From Parietichytrium sp. I65-24A (lineage: Eukaryota; Sar; Bigyra; Thraustochytrida; Thraustochytriidae), in the NCBI GenBank assembly GCA_012862575.1, contig BLSF01000160.1:1-16204 (forward strand): DNA of 16,204 nt. Reading direction: 5' to 3'. Numbering within the stretch: position 1 is the first letter of the stretch; each line of letters starts with the position of its first letter. Of this stretch, positions 8,009 to 16,133 are shown one piece after another. The notes under the pieces were generated by a model. It had not been told where the DNA came from, did no database searches, and saw nothing but the letters and a program-made list of their open reading frames with translations. The position numbers and the translations under genes were made by a program.

Positions 8009-8295
8009 GCATGCATATAACCTTCGCAAAAATAAAAATAAAAACTACCTCGCATCAAGTTTGTACAAAAGGCTACTTTACTTTCCTGCCACCGTTGGCG
8101 ATCGAAGCGGAGTTCTAGCAATCCCAGCCAGTTCCGGAAGATTTTTTAAGAGCACAGAAAGACAAAAGTTCGACAAAATGCTCGAAAAGAGACCGTGCAA
8201 ACTACTCTCTGCTCTCTGAGGATAGTATCGAGCTTCGTTTGCATGTTGGGTTCTTCGGTGTTTCCTGCGACGAGAAATGGACTACCTTACCTACC
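8009..8295. other. Convergent 3' flanks of trefoil and copine genes
   Basis: A 287 bp spacer between two stop codons facing each other. It holds two AATAAA hexamers on the plus strand (8031-8036, 8037-8042) and TGTACAAA at 8062-8069. No gene is seen. Confidence 0.65.
8062..8069 (+). promoter_or_regulatory. Candidate 3'-end signal TGTACAAA (trefoil gene)
   Basis: The octamer starts 54 nt after the stop at 8008 and 20 nt after the second AATAAA. It sits in a near-palindromic TTTGTACAAA, so it also partly reads on the other strand, but there it is about 230 nt past the copine stop. Confidence 0.4.
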
Positions 8296-10265
8296 TTAAA
8301 AGTAAACTGCAGGCGGTTTGACAACTTGAGCGACAGGAACACTATCTCGTCCTCCAGGAGCTTTGGTCATCTCTGCTTCATCGTAACCGGCATAGCCAGT
8401 AGAGGCAAGAGGAATGAGGTTCTCTGGGGTTTTCAATGGGGGATTTGGTTTGATGCGCATGGCCCGAAAGAAGTCGCAAATCTGACCAGGCACCTCGTGC
8501 AATACTTCCTTTGCGAGCTGATTTGCATCTCCTTGGAAGCGATTGAACGGAACGAATTGAACGATGTCGCGCATGGCCGTGCCCGAGGAATCGCGGAGAA
8601 GGGTGTCGTCAGCGTCGAGAAAATGCATCTTACTGAAGTCGGCAGAACCTACGCCAACAATGATTACGCTCAGAGGCAGCTTGGACCCTTTGATGAGGGC
8701 ATGAATGGTCGCGTCCATATCCATGATCTCTCCGTCTGTCAAAATCAGAGCAATGGTGTACTTTGGAGATACCGATGAGAGCTCGGGAACGTATGCCATC
8801 TGATTAACTATCTCTAGTAGCGGTGCGAAAAACGTCGGACCGCTAAGCTGTACATAATTCAACGACGTCTCGTAGGCTTGCATTACTCCCTGAACACCGT
8901 GCACTTCCGGGCTGCCGGAGAAGTTGAGGTTGAGAGGGAAGGCATGCGAGACCGCACCGTTCACCACACCGCCAAAGCCAAAAGCAGGAATCATGCCGTC
9001 CGAGTCGTAAGCTTGAAGAATACTCCCCACGGAACTGATCGCAGCCTGATAGGCGTTCATGTACCCAGCAGCGCGAGCATGAAGAGACCTCGGGCTGTGT
9101 ATGGGGCAACATAGACAACACTCAACATGGTTAGTACGGCAATGCAAAGTGTATCGCGTAACGAAGGAATAAACTTACTCGCTCGGTTGGCCGTTGGAAG
9201 CTGTAAAGTCCACCCCCACGACAAGATTGAGTTGGAGGCCACCTGCAATGTAGTCCAGCATCATTGTTGTAGGCGATTCAAGAATTTCGGCAGCCATAAC
9301 ATATACTCCTCCAGAATTCACGTAAGAACTCTTCTGGTACTTTTTCTTCGTTGGTCTGCAGGTCGCCCGGGCAAAAGAAGAGTCAGAGTCAGTTCTTGTT
9401 TACTTCCCATCAAAAACCACCTGCCAAGCACGAGAGGGTCAATAACTTACGGATGGCGAACGAAAATATGTTCTCCTGTTCGAGCGTGTTGTACAAGTTG
9501 GTTTACAGTGATGGTTGCCTTTCCAATGAGGTCGTCTTTGGTGCCATCGTCGTAATCGTAGACGCTCATGATTATTGGCGTGTCAAGGTTCCCAGCGCAC
9601 AGCTTTTCCAAGGGCAGAACGACTTCTTTCCAAACGGGGCTGTTGTTATTCTTTATGTATTCGGACTTGAACAGCGTAAACGTGCTACCATTGATCTCCC
9701 GCTCAAAGAGGTAATACGGGTCGCTGGCTTTCATCCCGAACCAGTCCTTGCTGTCAAACTTGTGCCCCCCCAGCTTGAGTCTGAGCTTGGCGCCTCGCAT
9801 GGACTCTGACCGTTTCTGCGCGTGCACAATGAGGCATCCGCGGTCTTTGCTCCTCTTCCCCGGCTTGTCCAGCCACACCTTGATCGTCTGTCCCGCGTTG
9901 CCCATCACGTTCCCGAGCGTGAACGACGCGATCCCCAGAAAATCGTGCTGGCTGTACTCATCGTGGTCAAACACGCGCACAACCACCTTCTGCTCCTCCT
10001 CGAACACAAACCGCATGTCAAACGTCTTGCTCCACGACCCAGTCTCCGTGTCCTTGATCACTTCGGTCTGTCCCAGCGGCACTCGGCTCGTGCGCCCGGC
10101 GCGCGTCACGCTGGACTCCACCACGGCAAACGGGTCGGACTTGCTCAGCAGGTCCTTGGTGCTCAGTCCCTCGAAGCTCAGAAACAGCGTCACATCGCAG
10201 CCCAGCACGTCAGTCACGGACATTTGCTGCTGCAGGGCTGCTGCTTGCTGCAACGACGCGCTCAT
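8296..10265 (-). CDS. Copine (C2A-C2B-vWA), three exons
   Basis: Exons read 10265-9451, 9355-9179 and 9094-8296, giving 1791 nt or 596 residues; animal and plant copines are about 530-590. Copines are cytosolic proteins that bind phospholipid membranes in response to calcium and recruit partners through a C-terminal von Willebrand A domain. C2A covers about 15-140 and C2B about 150-285. Calcium-loop aspartates are retained in both (SKSDPF and FDHDEYSQHD; KASDPYY and YDYDDGTKDD). A linker SSYVNSGGV leads to the vWA domain from about 305, with the copine-type metal site D321-F-T-A-S325 and a PAFGFGG loop. Both introns have GTAAGT donors and restore frame across the C2B/vWA junction. ATG 10265 has G at -3 and an in-frame TAA two codons upstream. 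The C-terminal tail is Pro-rich. Confidence 0.93.
9095..9178 (-). other. Copine intron 2 (84 nt)
   Basis: Minus-strand donor GA|GTAAGTTT at 9178, a perfect TACTAAC branch point, and acceptor ccatacacag| ending at 9095. Splicing rebuilds GAC (Asp) and gives NGQPSDPRSLH, the expected copine sequence right after the metal-site motif. Confidence 0.92.
9356..9450 (-). other. Copine intron 1 (95 nt)
   Basis: Minus-strand donor CC|GTAAGTT at 9450 and acceptor gacctgcag| ending at 9356. A ctgac-rich, pyrimidine-rich stretch lies before the acceptor. Splicing joins CAT-CC to A-CCA and gives H-P-P-T-K-K-K-Y, which continues into the copine linker. Confidence 0.88.
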
Positions 10266-11558
10266 CCCTTAGAAAACTGTGGACTCTTCTCTTCCCTCTC
10301 TGCACTTGACTTGTCTGACTTGACTGGACTTTTGAGTTTGAAATTTACTTTGGCACTATAAGCTGCTCGACCAACAAACGCTATTTGAGCAAGGAACTGA
10401 ATCTAACAGCACTTGGCCACCAGCTCACTCACTCACTCACTCACTCACTCACTCACTGTCTCTCTCTCTCTCTCTATCTCTCTGCTTTCTTCGCTTTCTT
10501 CACTTTCTTCCTTTCTTTGTGTAACTTGTTGACTCAGGTTCTCTCTCGTCGCTCCGACTGCGAGGACACTTACTTATCGTTTACGGTATGCTCTTCTACT
10601 CTCTCTGGCTCTCCACTCCCTCCTACGCCAATGCTAATCATACGAATACACGAAGACAAAACCAAAGCTGTGCACTACTACATACTTACCCCAAGATACG
10701 CCTTGGTAGCGCGGCTACGTAATCGCTATAGGATTATGAAACCGCGCCTAGTAGTGTGCTCGATAGAATGTTGGTGTTACAGTATTGTACCGTAGTTGTG
10801 TACTTGGTACAGCACTGTACTGTGGTGTTGTCTTATAGTGCACTGGATAGTGATTACAGTGGGACTTTCCTCGGTGACTCTCAGAGTCAAAGTACGCGAT
10901 GAAAACTGCTCATCTTATGAGATATTGGTAGACTAGGATAGTCGCTGTGTGCGAGGGCTACATGGGATTAGCGACTCGTTCAGCAAACTTTTTTTGGAAT
11001 TCCGAGATGCAGAGAGACTGCAGTTTCAAAGCACCGGCGAAAATAGTGCGAAAACAAAAACCGCATTGAACTCACGTCACTGATTGAACTTATTCTTTAT
11101 TAAAACGTTGCAGGCCTGGTGGACCCGATTTCATTTGCAAAAGCTCAAAGTCGATGTGTTTCTCCACTGCTGCGCCTGTCCCGTATCTCTGAAACACCTC
11201 AGGCATTCGCAATTTCGCTTAACGGACTCGCGCATGACGGAGGGGAAGGCACCCTCCCGCCCACCCCACCCCAGTGAGCGGAACAAGTGCCGGAAAAGAC
11301 GTTGCATAGGAGGGCCTTAACGCCTCCCAGTGGAAATGGAGAGTCTACTGTTTTGAATATGTGTTCTATGCCTCCTATGTCCGTGTGAATGAACGAGTGA
11401 AAGTGGAAGTGTGATAGAACGGGATAGAAAATGGTCCTAGTTGGCGGTCAATGGAGAGCTGCTTCCTTCGCATGTGGCAGTCTCAAAACGACACAGAACA
11501 GCGAACGGCAAAGTGAGCACGCGCATTGGAACGCAACACACAATAAATCAGAGACAAG
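10266..11558. other. Divergent spacer between copine and MAD2
   Basis: This 1.29 kb spacer separates the copine start (minus) from the MAD2 start (plus) and must hold both promoters. No gene is supported: the open frames start at non-ATG codons and are built from simple repeats. It holds a (CTCA)n tract with a following (TC)n tract at 10424-10484 and a cluster of GTAC-containing short motifs (gtacc, gtact, gtaca, ctgtact) at about 10785-10825. The last 100 bp before MAD2 look like an ordinary leader. Confidence 0.6.
10424..10484. repeat. CTCA and TC microsatellite
   Basis: About 8.5 copies of CTCA run from 10424 to 10457, followed directly by a TC-rich dinucleotide tract to about 10484. It lies about 160-220 bp upstream of the copine start, on the side of its promoter. 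Confidence 0.95.
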
Positions 11559-12294
11559 ATGGTAAGTTGGCAAGTCGGAGATGTGGTGGCGGAATTGTTG
11601 GTCGGCGACTTGGGTGCTAACTGTGAGACCTCGTCGACAATGTTTGCTTTTCGTTTCTTTTGCGTGGCCGCAGGCAACAGCACAGGCGACATCGAGCGAA
11701 ATTACCCTCAAGGGATCCACGGAAATCGTGACCGAGTTCTTCGGGTACAGCATCAACAGCATTCTGTATCAGCGAGGGATCTACCCGCCGGAGACTTTCA
11801 AGCGGGTGTCCAAGTATGGCTTGGCAATTCTCGTCACCGAGGACGAGTTTCTGCAGCAGTATCTCGAACAAGTCCTAAAGCAGCTCGAGAATTGGCTGAT
11901 GGAGGGCAACGTGCAAAAGCTTGTTCTAGTTATTACCGGCTGCGACAGCAAGCAGGTCTTGGAACGCTGGGTTTTTAATGTGGAAGCGGATAAGACGATT
12001 ATCTCGGACCCTCAGGCGACTCATACCAAATCGCACAAGGAAATCATGAACGAGATCCAAGCCATCATTCGCCAGATTACTGCAAGCGTAACCTTTTTGC
12101 CATTGCTCCAAGAGCCTTGCACATTCGATCTCCTCGTACACGCAGACTGCGAAGCACAAGTGCCACAAACCTGGGAGGAGTCGGACCCAAGATATATTAC
12201 AAACGCCACAGACGTCAAGTTGCGTAGCTTCACAACCAAGGTTCACAAGGTTGACACGTGTGTCAGCTACAGGAACAGCGACGATGACATTTGA
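11559..12294 (+). CDS. MAD2: Spindle assembly checkpoint protein MAD2
   Basis: Exons are 11559-11561 (the ATG alone) and 11674-12294, giving 207 residues, against about 205 in human MAD2. MAD2 is a HORMA-domain protein that, at unattached kinetochores, is converted to its closed form on MAD1 and then holds CDC20, inhibiting the anaphase-promoting complex. The HORMA fold fills residues about 10-200. Diagnostic stretches include GSTEIVTEFF, NSILYQRGIYPPETF, VQKLVLVI, VLERWVFNVE, IRQITASVTFLPLL and, in the safety-belt region, WEESDPRYITN and LRSFTTKVHKV. The first ATG is followed directly by GTAAGT; without splicing, the frame from that ATG does not join the HORMA frame. An in-frame non-ATG reading through the intron gives a Trp/Cys-rich stretch not seen in MAD2. 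TGTACAAA follows the stop by 56 nt. Confidence 0.96.
11562..11673 (+). other. MAD2 intron directly after the start codon (112 nt)
   Basis: Donor ATG|GTAAGT at 11562, a gtgctaactg branch point, a long pyrimidine tract (tttgcttttcgtttctttt), and acceptor gccgcag| ending at 11673. Splicing gives M-A-T-A-Q-A-T-S-S-E-I-T, continuing into the HORMA domain. Confidence 0.9.
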
Positions 12295-12597
12295 TTTGGA
12301 ACGTTCTTCTCCGCTCTGTTTCTATTGTCCTTTCCCTAATCATCGAACCTGTACAAAAAGCCTAACTTGCAACTGACTCTTGTTTTTATACTCTCCTGAC
12401 GTTTGACAAGCTCATTTGACTTCTGCTCATGCTCAGTATAGAAAGAATATCCCTAATCCGACTCACCTTTCCCAAAAAAGGATCATTTTTTTTCTTGAAA
12501 ATTGCAAATGTCTAGATTACTTCCGTTTATGATCACCAGCAACAAGTTCCATGAAAACTCTTTTACTAGAGAGTCGCACAAACAACAGTCATATCCT
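12295..12597. other. Convergent 3' flanks of MAD2 and SWIM genes
   Basis: A 303 bp spacer between stop codons facing each other. It is AT-richer than its surroundings, with TGTACAAA at 12350-12357 and an 8-base T run at 12486-12493. No gene is seen. Confidence 0.65.
12350..12357 (+). promoter_or_regulatory. Candidate 3'-end signal TGTACAAA (MAD2)
   Basis: The octamer starts 56 nt after the MAD2 stop codon at 12294, matching the spacing seen after the PH-like and trefoil genes. Confidence 0.4.
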
Positions 12598-13488
12598 TCA
12601 CTCTGTTGTCTGCCGCTTCGATGGGAGCGTTTCCGAACTTTCAATCACGTCCCCTATAGCGTCAACTCCTCGCTTTAGACCAACTGTCTCTTGTGGGTCT
12701 GGATCTCTCGCCTCCTCGCTTGCATTTGAGCCAGTCTCGATGATGATAACATCTTTGCTGCCAGCAGCACTTTCCTTTCTGCAAAGTTGCTCAAACTTCT
12801 CGCGTGTGACCGAAGATTCATCTTCGTACAAAAGGTAAATAATCGCCCAAACCAGCTGCTGCAGCGGTATGACCTTCTCTGTGAGTTTCCGGCGGAGATC
12901 AAACCAGCGGGTGGCATGCATGCTCTGATAGGATTCCGAATTTGCATCTGACCCGCCAAAGAGCTTGGAGATTGTCTCACTGCACGAGCCGCTGTTCTCC
13001 GCGAGGTCCAAGAGCAACCCCAAGCATTGCTCAGACCCGAATTTGTGCAGCAACTTTTCTTCCTTGCAAAGCTGCGCAGACCACTTTGTACTAGCCTCTA
13101 CCTGTGCTGGACTTACTGCCGAGCCGGGTTCGCCGCTCTCTGCTTCAGGAGCTGCCGAATATGCAGCCAAAAGCCACGATGGACCCTTGGGCTTCGCGGT
13201 TGCCTGGGACGACTTGCCCCGAATCTCCTCTAATACCGCAGCCGCGTGTTTGCAATACCCTTCGCGCTTGTCAGGGCACGTGCATATGAAGTGAAGGCGA
13301 GCAACTCCCTGACTTGCAGGGCTCGTGAATTTACGAGCGACCACTTTGTATCCTTTGGTTGCCGACCCGCTGCTGTTCACCACAGCTTCAATCTCACAGT
13401 CCGTTTTTCGACCAATGGCAACAGACCCAAGGCGAGCCATTCCGGCGCCGCGCTCCGCGGCTGCCGCAGAAGCCTTCCAGCGCCACAT
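12598..13488 (-). CDS. SWIM zinc-finger domain protein
   Basis: A 296-residue frame, single exon. The open frame extends upstream to a GTG at 13536, but the first in-frame ATG is 13488 and a TAG lies further upstream with no ATG between, so 13488 is chosen. An out-of-frame ATG lies just 5 bases earlier, which makes the start somewhat uncertain. The SWIM motif CxC...CxH is clear: C69-T-C71 and C79-K-H81 in FICTCPDKREGYCKHAAAVL. SWIM modules bind DNA or proteins and occur in MuDR transposases, MEK kinase 1 relatives and SWS1-type recombination factors. Nothing else here matches those. Residues about 90-200 are Ala/Ser-rich, about 200-245 form a helical block, and the tail is acidic and Ser-rich, as in disordered nuclear proteins. 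The gene is convergent with MAD2 and 154 bp downstream of another minus-strand gene. The role is unknown. Confidence 0.8.
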   Translation of the reverse strand: MWRWKASAAAAERGAGMARLGSVAIGRKTDCEIEAVVNSSGSATKGYKVVARKFTSPASQGVARLHFICTCPDKREGYCKHAAAVLEEIRGKSSQATAKPKGPSWLLAAYSAAPEAESGEPGSAVSPAQVEASTKWSAQLCKEEKLLHKFGSEQCLGLLLDLAENSGSCSETISKLFGGSDANSESYQSMHATRWFDLRRKLTEKVIPLQQLVWAIIYLLYEDESSVTREKFEQLCRKESAAGSKDVIIIETGSNASEEARDPDPQETVGLKRGVDAIGDVIESSETLPSKRQTTE

Positions 13489-13611
13489 CCCATTTATATC
13501 CGTGGCGCTACAACCCTTGCGAGACTCGCCAGACACCTGCGTTGAAAGTGTTGGAAGACAAACATCGCCAAACCACGTCTGCGTGCGTTGCTATGCTTGC
13601 TATAATAACAC

Positions 13612-13639
13612 TCTCTACTAGTTTCTAGACTAGTAGAGA
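13612..13639. repeat. Perfect hairpin, 11 bp stem and 6 nt loop
   Basis: The arms tctctactagt (13612-13622) and actagtagaga (13629-13639) are exact reverse complements around the loop ttctag. It begins 3 nt past the stop codon (13645-13643) of the upstream minus-strand gene and lies 124 bp before the SWIM ATG. It could be a 3'-UTR structure or part of the SWIM promoter. Confidence 0.75.
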
Positions 13640-13642
13640 AGT

Positions 13643-14663
13643 TCACTCTATCGTTTGCGAAACGTCATATGACCTCGAGTTCATGGTAACCCTTCGAAGA
13701 GACTCGCGCAAAGCTTGCGCTTTTGCCTCAATTGCGGCAAGCTCGATGTGAAATTGGTCTTGCCCTCGCTCGATGCGATCTATGTGCTTCCGATGGTCGG
13801 TTCGAGACAAGTCTCGCAGCCAGTCTCCCATCTGAGCAGTTGAAAAATCGCCCTCCAAAGAGTCTCTCTCAATTTCGCTCCCGGTGCGAAGTCGACTGCC
13901 TCGCAAGCTGAAAGCCAGGATTTCTTCTTCGCTTTTCTCCACCTTACCGTGTGTCGCCGCGTCGCACACCTCGCTGCTCGCTCTGTCGCCGACGTTTTGC
14001 GCCGCTAAAGTGCGAAACTCTCCAAGAATGACATGAAGCTTGTCAGCCTGCTGTTGAGCGTGTTGAACGAGCAGCTCTCGGCCCATGGATGTTAATCCGG
14101 GCTTGCTCACCTGAAGAGCAAGATACTCGTGCGCGTCCCTTGTGTGGCGGATTTCGCTGCGGAGTTGATGGAGTGCAGTAGACATTTCTGGGTGCAAGCC
14201 ACTTATCCAGTCCCTTGTCTCTGATCGAGGGGCAAAACTCGCGAGACTCTGACTAAAGTTTCCCGACAGCGCCGACTCACTCAGCCTCGAATCCTCGGGG
14301 AACCCAGTCTCACTCGCAGCATCCCGATCTTGGCCGAGCATAGGGGGCCAGTCTCGAATATCTGGACGGCGAGACACTCGATGGCCGGGCCTCTGGACTA
14401 AGATTGAACAGTTCGTACGAGGGTGTGTCACGCGCATCAAATAAAGCCGGGTTAGGACGCGGTCTGCGACGGGGGCTTGTGGCCGCATGCCGCTGTGGCG
14501 ACTCAAACTGCGCAAGTGGCGAGTCAATATGCAGCCGCCCTGATGGGGTCCGGGTCCGTCTGGGTTCTCTCGCACTCCGCGGGACCGCGCTGGAGCAAGA
14601 ACCCGCGCTCATTCGCCGCGGCGGGGCTCGCCGGTGCGGGCCAATGTCCTCCCATTGCGCCAT
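13643..14663 (-). CDS. Unrecognised coiled-coil/disordered protein; 5' structure uncertain
   Basis: The 3' portion is a long open minus frame ending at 13643, protein-like from about 14340 on, with helical charged stretches such as HQLRSEIRHTRDAHEYLALQ and HIDRIERGQDQFHIELAAIE. Its only open-frame start upstream is a GTG at 14575, so it needs an upstream exon or a later ATG. A second frame starts at ATG 14663 (A at -3, G at +4), reads MAQWEDIGPHRR and continues Pro/Arg/Ser-rich to a stop at 14310. A donor GA|GTGAGA at 14313 and an acceptor tttag| ending at 14253 would remove 61 nt and join the two frames as SGCC-D-QSLASF. That intron lacks a clear branch point and pyrimidine tract. The alternative is a start at the internal ATG in PMLGQDRD. 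The frame from 14663 is also open upstream to about 14932 without an ATG, so an extra 5' exon is possible. No family is recognised. Confidence 0.5.
14253..14313 (-). other. Candidate 61-nt intron
   Basis: Donor GTGAGA at 14313 and acceptor tttag ending at 14253 on the minus strand. It is not a multiple of three and changes the frame exactly as needed to join two protein-like frames. The acceptor is weak compared with the copine and MAD2 introns. Confidence 0.35.
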
Positions 14664-14893
14664 TGTGCAGCACTTTCCTCCTTCGCACTTGTGATCGTTC
14701 TTCGTTCGTGCCCAAGATCCACCAGAGCTGAGATTGACTTGAACTCCAGTCGTGGATGCTTTGACAACCCTGCTGTCTGCAGGACGGGAGAGAATGTTGA
14801 TCTTCTCTGGCCTGGCAAAGAACGCAGCTCCCCTTCGTACAGCCGTTTCGATTTCGTCGCGTACATTGGAGAAAGCACTTGCGACAACACATG

Positions 14894-14918
14894 ACAAGAC
14901 AAGACAAGACAAGACAAC
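14894..14918. repeat. ACAAG pentanucleotide repeat
   Basis: Four exact copies of acaag from 14894 to 14913 plus a diverged fifth (acaac), upstream of the unrecognised minus-strand gene. Confidence 0.9.
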
Positions 14919-15240
14919 AGTGACAGACAGTCAATTTTTTCAATTTTTTCCCACTCTCTCCTTCTTATTCTTGTTCATGTACTACATTGTAGGTCATAAT
15001 TATCACTGGCCTCTGATCACGGTAACGCATTCATAGCTGCAATTATGTCTTAAAGTGTAGAGCACTGTATGTGATGATCAAGTAGCTGCGAGTTAGGCGA
15101 AAACGTAAGAGACAAAATGGTTTCCTGTGCGAGACTCGTACTCCAGTCCGCAGGGTGCGACCTGTAGATATTAGGAGTAGCTAAGGGGATTCGGTAAAGC
15201 AGAACACGCCACACAGCGGCAGGAGGTCTCTGAGCGCGGG

Positions 15241-15268
15241 GCAGAGGGCAGAGGACAGAGGACAGAGG
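15241..15268. repeat. 7 bp purine-rich tandem repeat (g/a)cagagg
   Basis: Four copies in a row (two gcagagg, then two acagagg) followed by a partial copy, 92-119 bp upstream of the EMC10 start and probably in its promoter or leader. Confidence 0.9.
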
Positions 15269-15359
15269 GCAGCGAGGGAGGAAGGAAGGGCTAACAAGGC
15301 GTAGGTTGCGGAACCGATAGGGAGACGCGGGAGAACCGGCGGAGAACCGGCATCGCATC

Positions 15360-16133
15360 ATGCGCGTGTGGGTTCTTGCCGTGCTGGCGCTGGCCGGCGC
15401 GGTGGCAGCAGAGAAGGAGAGTGAGCTGGCGGTGGAGCACTCTTTGGACGGGAAAACGTGGCTGCCGCGAGGGTCGCTGTCGTTCGCGATAGAATCCGTG
15501 AACAAGAAGAAGAAAGTAACGTGCAAGTTCACCAACCCTGCGTATGAGCTTAATGCGGAGGAGTCCGAGGGAATGAAGGAGCTGCTCAAGTCTGACGGTT
15601 TGTACAGAGTTCGCATCGCGTCGTCTCAGGAGGGCAAATGGATGTCAACTTCGATGCCTGCTTGCTTGTTGGCTGGGAATAGGTTCAGAGAGTCGTTCAG
15701 GTTGCACTTGGACAAGGCTGGGGCTCCAATTGGCGTGGATTCAGTCCCCCTGGCGAGCATCAGAGAATGCGAGCTTCCCGCGGGGCAGGACAAGGCCATC
15801 AAAATTCTCAGCAAGATCGTGCCGTCTCTTCCTGTGGACGCACAAGCGATTCCTAAAAGCACGATTGTAAGCAGTATCCCACAAGTCAATGTCAAGAGTG
15901 TGGACGGGCAGGAGCAGGTCGATGCCGGAAAGCCTCCAGGGAGCGAGACTGCGGAAGGGGCTGAAGAGCAGCAGAGCTTCCTTCGGAAATATTGGTACGT
16001 CTTCGTACCGATCGCTCTGATGTCCATGTTCGGCGGCCAGGAGGAACCACAGGCAGCTGGCGCTCAAGGTGCTCAAGGCGCTCAAGGCGCCCCGGCTCCA
16101 GCAGCTCGAGGTGGTGGAAAAAAGCGCAAGTAG
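15360..16133 (+). CDS. EMC10: ER membrane protein complex subunit 10
   Basis: A single exon of 257 residues; human EMC10 is about 262. EMC10 is the lumenal, single-pass subunit of the ER membrane complex, which inserts tail-anchored and multipass membrane proteins. Residues 1-17 form a signal peptide (MRVWVLAVLALAGAVAA, cleaved before EKES). The lumenal domain at about 20-160 carries LAVEHSLDG, RGSLSF, SDGLYRVRI and a PACLL motif. C102 and C137 match the expected disulfide pair. QSFLRKYWYVFVPIALMSMF at 205-224 holds the family's conserved KYW entry and single transmembrane helix. The cytosolic tail has three AQG repeats and ends in KKRK. ATG 15360 has A at -3. The gene is complete; 71 bases of 3' flank follow, without TGTACAAA. 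Confidence 0.93.
   Translation: MRVWVLAVLALAGAVAAEKESELAVEHSLDGKTWLPRGSLSFAIESVNKKKKVTCKFTNPAYELNAEESEGMKELLKSDGLYRVRIASSQEGKWMSTSMPACLLAGNRFRESFRLHLDKAGAPIGVDSVPLASIRECELPAGQDKAIKILSKIVPSLPVDAQAIPKSTIVSSIPQVNVKSVDGQEQVDAGKPPGSETAEGAEEQQSFLRKYWYVFVPIALMSMFGGQEEPQAAGAQGAQGAQGAPAPAARGGGKKRK
16062..16088 (+). repeat. 9 bp coding repeat in EMC10 tail
   Basis: Three copies of gctcaaggt/c encode Ala-Gln-Gly three times in the C-terminal tail after the transmembrane helix. Confidence 0.85.

Larger units (their letters stand above)
14664..15359. other. Divergent spacer between unrecognised gene and EMC10
   Basis: About 700 bp upstream of both genes. From 14664 to about 14930 all three minus frames are largely open, so part of it may be coding or leader. 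The rest has no gene. It holds a 5 bp ACAAG tandem repeat at 14894-14918, an AT-rich stretch at about 14930-15000, and a 7 bp purine repeat at 15241-15268. Confidence 0.55.

Noticed and set aside
8239-8778. 179-codon plus frame opposite the copine vWA exon
   Set aside because: It is a shadow of the copine coding strand.
10385-10795. 136-codon plus frame in the copine/MAD2 spacer
   Set aside because: It is made of CTCA/TC simple repeat translation and starts at TTG.
10861-10870. GGGACTTTCC, identical to an animal NF-kappaB site
   Set aside because: It is a single 10-mer, and there is no sign that this organism has Rel-family factors.
11581-11673. In-frame N-terminal extension of MAD2
   Set aside because: It lies inside the intron, begins with TTG-type coding, and has no resemblance to MAD2 proteins.
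13489-13536. 16-codon upstream extension of the SWIM protein
   Set aside because: It begins with GTG. A spliced upstream exon is possible (an acceptor-like acgcag precedes it), but no donor is seen in the 154 bp gap.
14524-14943. Cys-rich 139-codon minus frame
   Set aside because: It overlaps two other open frames in GC-rich leader DNA and lacks spaced zinc-binding motifs; at most an upstream open reading frame.
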